DNA of 11,522 nt from contig JAUCNG010015566.1 of the NCBI GenBank assembly GCA_032353305.1, positions 3,589 through 15,110 on the forward strand. Reading direction: 5' to 3'. Of the stretch, positions 8,101 to 11,522 are shown one piece after another. Position 1 is the first letter of the stretch; the number at the start of each line of letters is the position of its first letter. The stretch comes from Cephalothrix spiralis. Taxonomy: Eukaryota > Nemertea > Palaeonemertea > Archinemertea > Cephalotrichidae. The notes beneath the pieces are model-generated. The model saw only the letters and a list, made by a program, of their open reading frames with translations, was not told where the DNA came from and did no database searches. The position numbers were made by a program, and so were the translations under genes.

Positions 8101-11100
8101 ATGATGGTTTTACTGCACTGTACATGGCGGCTCAGAATGGTCATTTTGCCTGTGTAGAATATCTTATTCAAAACAATGCAAATATAAACTTTTTTAGCAA
8201 TGCATTGTACGTTGCGGCACAAAATGGTCATTTTGACTGTGTAAACTGTCTGATAAATAACAATGCAAATGTGAACCATGTTACAAAAAAAGGTAGGACT
8301 GCACTATTCATTGCGGCTGCGAATGGTCATTTTGACTGTGTTACCAGTCTTATTAAAAACAATGCAAATGTGAATTATGCTAACTATGATGGTGTGACGG
8401 CACTATTTTCAACGACCAAGGAAGGCAATTTTGAATGTGTTAGATGTCTTATAAAAAACAATGCAAATGTGAATCATGCTGACAATGCTGGTAATAGTAC
8501 ACTGTACATTATGGCCCAGAATGGTCATTTAGACTGTGTAAAATATCTTATTAGAAAGAATGCAAATGTAAATCATTTTAGCAATGATGGTTCAACTGCC
8601 CTGCTTTCAGCTGCTCATTATTGTCATTTAGAATGTATGAAATGCCTTATTGAAAATAATGCAGATGTTACTCATTCTGATAAGAATGGTAATACAGCAC
8701 TACTTTTAGCGGCTCAAGAAGGTCATTTTGCCTGCTTAGAATATCTTATTCAAAACAATGCAAATGTGAATTATTCTAGATGTACCGGTATCAATGATGG
8801 TTGGACTGCACTAATTTATTCGGCTCAGTATGGTCATTTAGACTGTGTTAAGATACTTATTCAAAACAATGCAAATGTGAATCATGCTACCAATGATGGT
8901 TGTACTGCACTTCGCATTGCGGTCCAAAATAGTCATTTTGACTGTGCGGGTTATCTTATTCAAAAGAAAGCAAATGTGAACCAAGTTGACAATGATGGTG
9001 CGACTCCACTAATCGTTGCGGCCAATAACGGTCATTTAGACGGTGTGAAATATCTTATTAAAAACTTTACAAATGTTGACCATTTTAACAATGATGGTTT
9101 TACTGCACTGTACATTGCAGTCCAAAATGGCCATTCAGACTGTGTGGAATATCTTATTCAAAGCAAAGCAAATGTGAATCGTGCTGGCAATGATGGTTCG
9201 ACTGCACTATTCATTGCGGCTCGCAATGGTTATTTGGACTGTGTTAAGATACTCATTCAAAGTAATGCTAATGTTAATTATTCTGATAAGGAAGGTCAGA
9301 CAGCATTGATTCTAGCTGGTTATCAAGGACATTCAGCATGTGTAAAATATCTTAGTGAAAGCAAAGCAAATGTGAACCATGCTGGCACTGATGGTTTGAC
9401 TGCACTAATCATCGCGGCTTACAATGGTGATTTGGACTGTGTTAAGATACTTATTCAAAGTAATGCTAATGTTAATCATTCTGATAAGAATTGTCAGACA
9501 GCATTGATTCTTGCTGGTTATCAAGGACATTCAGCATGTGTAAAATATCTCATTGAAAGCGATGCAAGTGTGAATCATGCAGACAATTATGGTTGGACTG
9601 CACTGCATTTTTCAGCTAAGAAAGGTAATTTTGACTGTGTTAAAAGCCTTATTCAAAACAATGCAAATATTAACCAATCTAACAATGATGATGCGACTGC
9701 ACTGTTTTCAGTAGCTCATGACGGTAATTTGGAATGTATGAAATACCTTATTCAAAACGATGCAGATGTTAATCATTGTAATGAGTATAATAAGACACCA
9801 CTATTTCTAGCGGCTTTTCATGGTCATTTAGACTGTGTAAAATATCTTATTCAAAGCAATGCAAATGTGGACCATTCTGACAATCGTGGTTTCACTTCAC
9901 TGATCATTGCAGCTCAGAATGGTTATTTAGACTGTGTAAAATACCTTATAAATTATAACGCAGATGTTAGTCATACAACAGTAAATGGAGATTCAGCATT
10001 ATTGGTTTCGGCGGGGCAAGGTCATGTGGAATGTGTTGAATTTATTCTGAAGCAGGAGGCAACCAATACCGAAGTATTAAAAAGGTCGTTATATGATGTT
10101 CGTACACTATTACTCATTGCGTTATCAGGATATGTTAAAATTCTAATAACTATTATTAAAGCTAGGTACAGAAAAACCATTTTCGAGGATCAGGTTACGC
10201 TTGAATCAGATGACACTATAACATTCGCTAATTTTCTACCTGTTCATATTAAAAACGTTAAAAAATGTTGTAAGATAATGAAAGATCTCAAAAATATGAG
10301 AATTCATGAAATCGACGATGCAACAATAGAAAGTTACATAGGCCAAATTGAAAAGCGACTTGTTGATCTTAATCGTTTAAGAAAACAAAAAGAGGAGATA
10401 TCAAAGAAGTTGTTAGTTGTGAATCAGACTGAAGAACATGTACGAACTATGATGCATGGCATTATCATATCAAATGAAAATGATAACATTATGAAAACAT
10501 TTAAAGTTCAAAGTATCAAATTGGGTAAAGGATCATTTGGATCGGTTAAGCTGGGCATTACAGATAAAACTACTGTCGCAGTTAAGTGCATTGACTTTCT
10601 TAAAAATGACATTCTGTCTCTACTGAATCAAGAAACTGATTGCTTACTGAAGCTACGGCATGAAAACCTCGTAACTTTCTTTGGTCATACATTGAAATAC
10701 AACTACAAACTAGGAAAGACAATGATTTATTTAGTGACTGAATTATGTTGCGAGGACTTTTATAACTTTTATGTCAAGGATGGATGTGTGAATGGACGAA
10801 ACCCGAGTCGAGCTGCTGATTTTACATCTTGTTTCCAGCAGTATGTCAATCATGCTATTCAAATTCTCAGTGGAATTGGATACATTCACTCTCAATCGTA
10901 TGTTCACAAAGACATTAAACTGAAAAATATTCTTCTAAGTTTTGACAACAAAGCGAAGATTTGTGACTTTGGCCTTGCTGACATTCTAAATGGTGGAGTT
11001 GAGGAAACTTATCACTTTAAAGGGACTAAATTATACTCAGCACCTGAGGTCCTGAATGCACCTTGCAGGTACTCAACCGCCTCTGACCAGTTCTCTGTTG

Positions 11101-11483
11101 GTCTTATTTTGGTAGAAATGTACCGCGGCCAAAAATATTACAAACTAGACCCGTTTGATAAAGCTTCAAGACATGACATTATCGAAATGCTCAAAAGTGG
11201 TACAACACCCGGCATAGTGGAGCCAACACTTGAAATTGAAAAGGTGGTGGCAACAATTGTAAACGAATGCTTAGACTATGACTATGACAAACGCTTATCA
11301 GCTAAGAATGCAAAAGAAAGACTTGAAGAAGTACTGAACGAGCTTCACTCTGAAAATCCGGATTTAAAACCTTTACAGAAAAAAATAGATGTTCCTGACT
11401 TTATGAGTGAGACAATTGTGGATATATTAAGAAAGTGTCAAACTTCGGATGAAAAAAATGTGTTGAAGTTTGACTTGGTTTAA
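5145..11483 (+). CDS. Giant ankyrin-repeat protein with C-terminal protein kinase domain (2112 aa)
   Basis: The coding region is one uninterrupted exon. The first ATG (5145) has A at -3 and G at +4, and an in-frame TAA precedes it at 5100. The frame stays open from 5121, but only from a TTG, so I start at 5145. Residues 9-23 are hydrophobic and followed by KEKKR; this is short for a membrane anchor. A partial ankyrin repeat (27-60) leads into 48 repeats (61 to about 1640). After a degenerate repeat-like segment comes a charged linker with a probable coiled coil (about 1728-1765). The kinase domain (about 1786-2066) has GKGSFGSV, K1814, E1830, HKDIKLKN, DFG at 1941-1943, APE at 1966-1968 and R2050. 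A 46-residue tail ends the protein. HxDIKxxN suggests Ser/Thr specificity. It is probably cytosolic, with the ankyrins binding partners and the kinase signalling; that role is inference. I do not recognise a named orthologue. Confidence 0.88.
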   Translation: MATSNVFDIGPALFGALLMLSMMKEKKREFLFKVVIDGYNDIVKYLVESDQDVNIIDMNGYTPLMLATSQGNLDMVILLIANNADVNYEDDEFGTALFLAARNGYIECMKCLIQNNADVNHCDKNGRTALLSAAQEGHLDCVKYLIKNNANVNHSNNNGSAPLFIAANCGNLDCVKILIQNNANVNHSGNDGCTALFIAAQNGHLGLVKYLINNNANVSHSKNNGSTALFVAAQNGHLDCVTSLIKTNANVNHANNDGRTALLVATQNGYLDCVEYLIQNNANVNHFKNNGSTPLFIAANYGYLDCVEYLIQNNANVNYARCNNDGCNALIFAAQNGNLDCVKILIQNNANVNHSSNDGCTALFIAAQNGHLDCVNCLISNNAIVSHSKNNGSTALFVATQNGHLDCVISLIKANDANVNHANNDGRTALFVAAQNGHLDCLEYLTRKNANVNHSNNNGSTSLFIAAQNGHLDCVKSLIQSNAKVNLSNNDGWTALFLADDNCKLECMKYLIQNNADVNHADKNGRTALLSAAQKGHLACIKYLIQSNATVNHSNNDGWTALSIVVHNGHRDCLGYLIQNNANVKHLHNDGSTALFIAAHRGDFDCVKSLIQSNANVNHSNNDGWTALFIAARNGHLHCVEHLIQNSANVNHHNNNGSTALYIAAQNGYLDCIKSLIESNANVNYSNNDGCTALLSAAHYCNLECMKCLIQNRADVNHSDRKGRTALILVAQEGHLDCVKYLIQINANVNHSNNDGWTPLSMAVQSGHLDCVGYLIQNNANVNLFNHNGSTPLFIAANYGHLDCVKYLIQNNANVNYSRYNNDGCNALIRAAHYGHLACVKILLQNNANVNHSCNDGSTALYIAAQNGHLDCISCLINTNANVNHSCNDGRTALFIAAQKGNLDCVTSLIKANANVNHSDNDGCSALFIAAVEGHFACVEYLIQNNANVNAYYDGWTALIFSAQYGNLDCVKILIQNNANVNHACNDGFTALYMAAQNGHFACVEYLIQNNANINFFSNALYVAAQNGHFDCVNCLINNNANVNHVTKKGRTALFIAAANGHFDCVTSLIKNNANVNYANYDGVTALFSTTKEGNFECVRCLIKNNANVNHADNAGNSTLYIMAQNGHLDCVKYLIRKNANVNHFSNDGSTALLSAAHYCHLECMKCLIENNADVTHSDKNGNTALLLAAQEGHFACLEYLIQNNANVNYSRCTGINDGWTALIYSAQYGHLDCVKILIQNNANVNHATNDGCTALRIAVQNSHFDCAGYLIQKKANVNQVDNDGATPLIVAANNGHLDGVKYLIKNFTNVDHFNNDGFTALYIAVQNGHSDCVEYLIQSKANVNRAGNDGSTALFIAARNGYLDCVKILIQSNANVNYSDKEGQTALILAGYQGHSACVKYLSESKANVNHAGTDGLTALIIAAYNGDLDCVKILIQSNANVNHSDKNCQTALILAGYQGHSACVKYLIESDASVNHADNYGWTALHFSAKKGNFDCVKSLIQNNANINQSNNDDATALFSVAHDGNLECMKYLIQNDADVNHCNEYNKTPLFLAAFHGHLDCVKYLIQSNANVDHSDNRGFTSLIIAAQNGYLDCVKYLINYNADVSHTTVNGDSALLVSAGQGHVECVEFILKQEATNTEVLKRSLYDVRTLLLIALSGYVKILITIIKARYRKTIFEDQVTLESDDTITFANFLPVHIKNVKKCCKIMKDLKNMRIHEIDDATIESYIGQIEKRLVDLNRLRKQKEEISKKLLVVNQTEEHVRTMMHGIIISNENDNIMKTFKVQSIKLGKGSFGSVKLGITDKTTVAVKCIDFLKNDILSLLNQETDCLLKLRHENLVTFFGHTLKYNYKLGKTMIYLVTELCCEDFYNFYVKDGCVNGRNPSRAADFTSCFQQYVNHAIQILSGIGYIHSQSYVHKDIKLKNILLSFDNKAKICDFGLADILNGGVEETYHFKGTKLYSAPEVLNAPCRYSTASDQFSVGLILVEMYRGQKYYKLDPFDKASRHDIIEMLKSGTTPGIVEPTLEIEKVVATIVNECLDYDYDKRLSAKNAKERLEEVLNELHSENPDLKPLQKKIDVPDFMSETIVDILRKCQTSDEKNVLKFDLV
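5622..6521 (+). repeat. Block duplication: ankyrin repeats 4-7 copied as 9-12
   Basis: Repeats 4-7 (5622-6017) and 9-12 (6123-6521) match repeat by repeat at an offset of 501 bases, rising to 504 after a 3-base insertion in repeat 11. Diagnostic shared features are VKILIQNNANVNH in 4 and 9, VSHSKNNG in 5 and 10, SLIK..ANVNHANNDG in 6 and 11, and RTAL..A.QNG in 7 and 12. These features occur together in this order only here, so the block was probably duplicated as a unit of about five repeats. Confidence 0.7.
6423..7616 (+). repeat. Block duplication: ankyrin repeats 12-17 resembling 18-23
   Basis: At an offset of 594 bases (six repeats) the series 12-17 (6423-7016) parallels 18-23 (7017-7616). 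The landmarks are SLI.SNA.VN.SNNDG in 13 and 19, LECMK.LIQN.ADVNH.D in 14 and 20, RTAL...AQ.GHL.C in 15 and 21, and WT.LS followed by GYLIQNNANV in 16 and 22. Divergence is greater than in the 4-7/9-12 pair, which suggests an older event. This comes from comparison by eye and not from an alignment score. Confidence 0.55.
9233..9591 (+). repeat. Two-repeat (198-bp) tandem duplication, repeats 40-41 and 42-43
   Basis: Bases 9233-9354 match 9431-9552 with about seven differences over some 120 bases by eye, at an offset of exactly 198 bases. The encoded pair (LDCVKILIQSNANVN.SDK followed by QTALILAGYQGHSACVKYL) occurs nowhere else in the array. It is among the closest DNA matches between neighbouring units and probably one of the most recent unequal-crossover events. 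Confidence 0.8.
10326..10440 (+). other. Predicted coiled-coil linker between ankyrin array and kinase
   Basis: Residues about 1728-1765 run IESYIGQIEKRLVDLNRL followed by RKQKEEISKKLLVV. The stretch is long, charged, free of proline and glycine after its start, and has hydrophobic residues at roughly heptad spacing. It sits directly before the kinase and could mediate dimerisation, as coiled coils do in many kinases activated by trans-phosphorylation. The heptad reading is by eye. Confidence 0.5.
10500..11342 (+). other. Protein kinase domain of the ankyrin-kinase protein
   Basis: Subdomains appear in the usual order. The glycine loop GKGSFGSV starts at residue 1794. VAVK contains K1814 and the alpha-C glutamate is E1830. 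The catalytic loop HKDIKLKN has D1923 and N1928. DFG is at 1941-1943, the GTKLYSAPE activation-segment end follows, D1981 marks subdomain IX, and R2050 is in DKRLSA. All residues needed for catalysis are present, so activity is expected. The only departure is HKD for HRD. The sequence LRHENLVTFFGHTL and the DQFSVGLILVEM segment look like generic TKL or PEK/IRE1-like kinases, and I cannot choose between these groups. Only 46 residues follow, too few for the KEN nuclease domain of IRE1 or RNase L. Confidence 0.88.
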
Positions 11484-11522
11484 AGACCCAACTTGGGTAT
11501 AAATAGAGGTGATACAGGTGGC
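11484..11522 (+). other. Start of the 3' flank
   Basis: Only 39 bases follow the stop codon. No polyadenylation signal is present in them, so the transcript end lies beyond the window. Confidence 0.6.

Larger units (their letters stand above)
5325..10088 (+). repeat. Array of 48 ankyrin repeats (99-bp coding units)
   Basis: The typical unit reads xTALFIAAQNGHLDCV then KYLIQNNANVNHSNNDG, 33 residues. Repeats 1-47 fill residues 61-1615 exactly once indels are counted. Repeats 8 and 23 have +2, repeat 11 +1, repeat 35 +4, repeat 27 -1, repeat 29 -3 and repeat 30 -1. Repeat 48 starts at residue 1616 (base 9990), and a more diverged segment follows. The helix-turn-helix signature (TALxxAAxxGH, VxxLIxxxAxVN) is standard for the family. 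In known structures about 24 repeats make one superhelical turn, so this array could span about two turns. The DNA is visibly repetitive at 99 bases, which makes assembly collapse or copy-number variation plausible. Confidence 0.93.

Noticed and set aside
7350-8279. Reverse-strand open frames within the ankyrin array
   Set aside because: They are antisense shadows of the repetitive coding sequence and repeat with the same 99-base period.
5325-10088. A CRISPR-like or satellite array, suggested by the 99-bp periodicity
   Set aside because: The periodicity is fully explained by 33-residue ankyrin repeats in one open frame.
5145-11483. Bacterial endosymbiont or viral origin of the ankyrin gene
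   Set aside because: Ankyrin-rich genes occur in both, but the upstream gene has spliceosomal introns and the flanks hold tRNA-derived repeats and MITEs. A normal animal locus is the simpler reading, and the kinase is of ordinary eukaryotic type.
11340-11483. An RNase (KEN) domain after the kinase, making an RNase L-like enzyme
   Set aside because: Only 46 residues follow the kinase, while KEN domains need about 130, and no KEN-like motif is visible.

Overview
The window looks like nuclear DNA of an animal. It is AT-rich, has GT-AG introns and dispersed non-coding repeats, and contains tRNA-derived and foldback elements. The big ankyrin gene and the repeat content suggest a marine invertebrate, perhaps a bivalve or other lophotrochozoan. 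That placement is inference only; nothing here fixes the species.

Layout. Bases 1-1450 hold the last two coding exons (92-226 and 1349-1450) of a + strand gene that begins outside the window. Its C-terminus resembles the ASH/hydin-type beta domains of ciliary (CFAP-like) proteins. Bases 1451-5144 are intergenic and packed with repeats. A tRNA-derived element occurs twice in opposite orientation (2351-2599 and 4560-4800). Between these two copies lie a complete foldback MITE-like element (3264-3726, TA at both ends) and a second, truncated copy of it (3969-4306). A small 12-bp inverted repeat lies at 1719-1890.

Bases 5145-11483 are one uninterrupted coding region of 2112 residues. It encodes 48 countable ankyrin repeats (residues 61 to about 1640), preceded by a partial repeat. 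A helical/coiled-coil linker and a C-terminal protein kinase domain (about 1786-2066) follow. The kinase keeps its key residues, with HKD replacing HRD. The ankyrin array carries traces of block duplications of two, five and six repeats, and a cysteine at one fixed helix position in 45 of 48 repeats.

The two genes show no evident functional link. The ankyrin-kinase protein could be a large scaffold or recognition surface coupled to a kinase output. Its domain order parallels RNase L (ankyrins then a kinase fold) and is the reverse of RIPK4/ANKK1. There is no room for an RNase (KEN) domain after the kinase. This protein is the most interesting object in the window.
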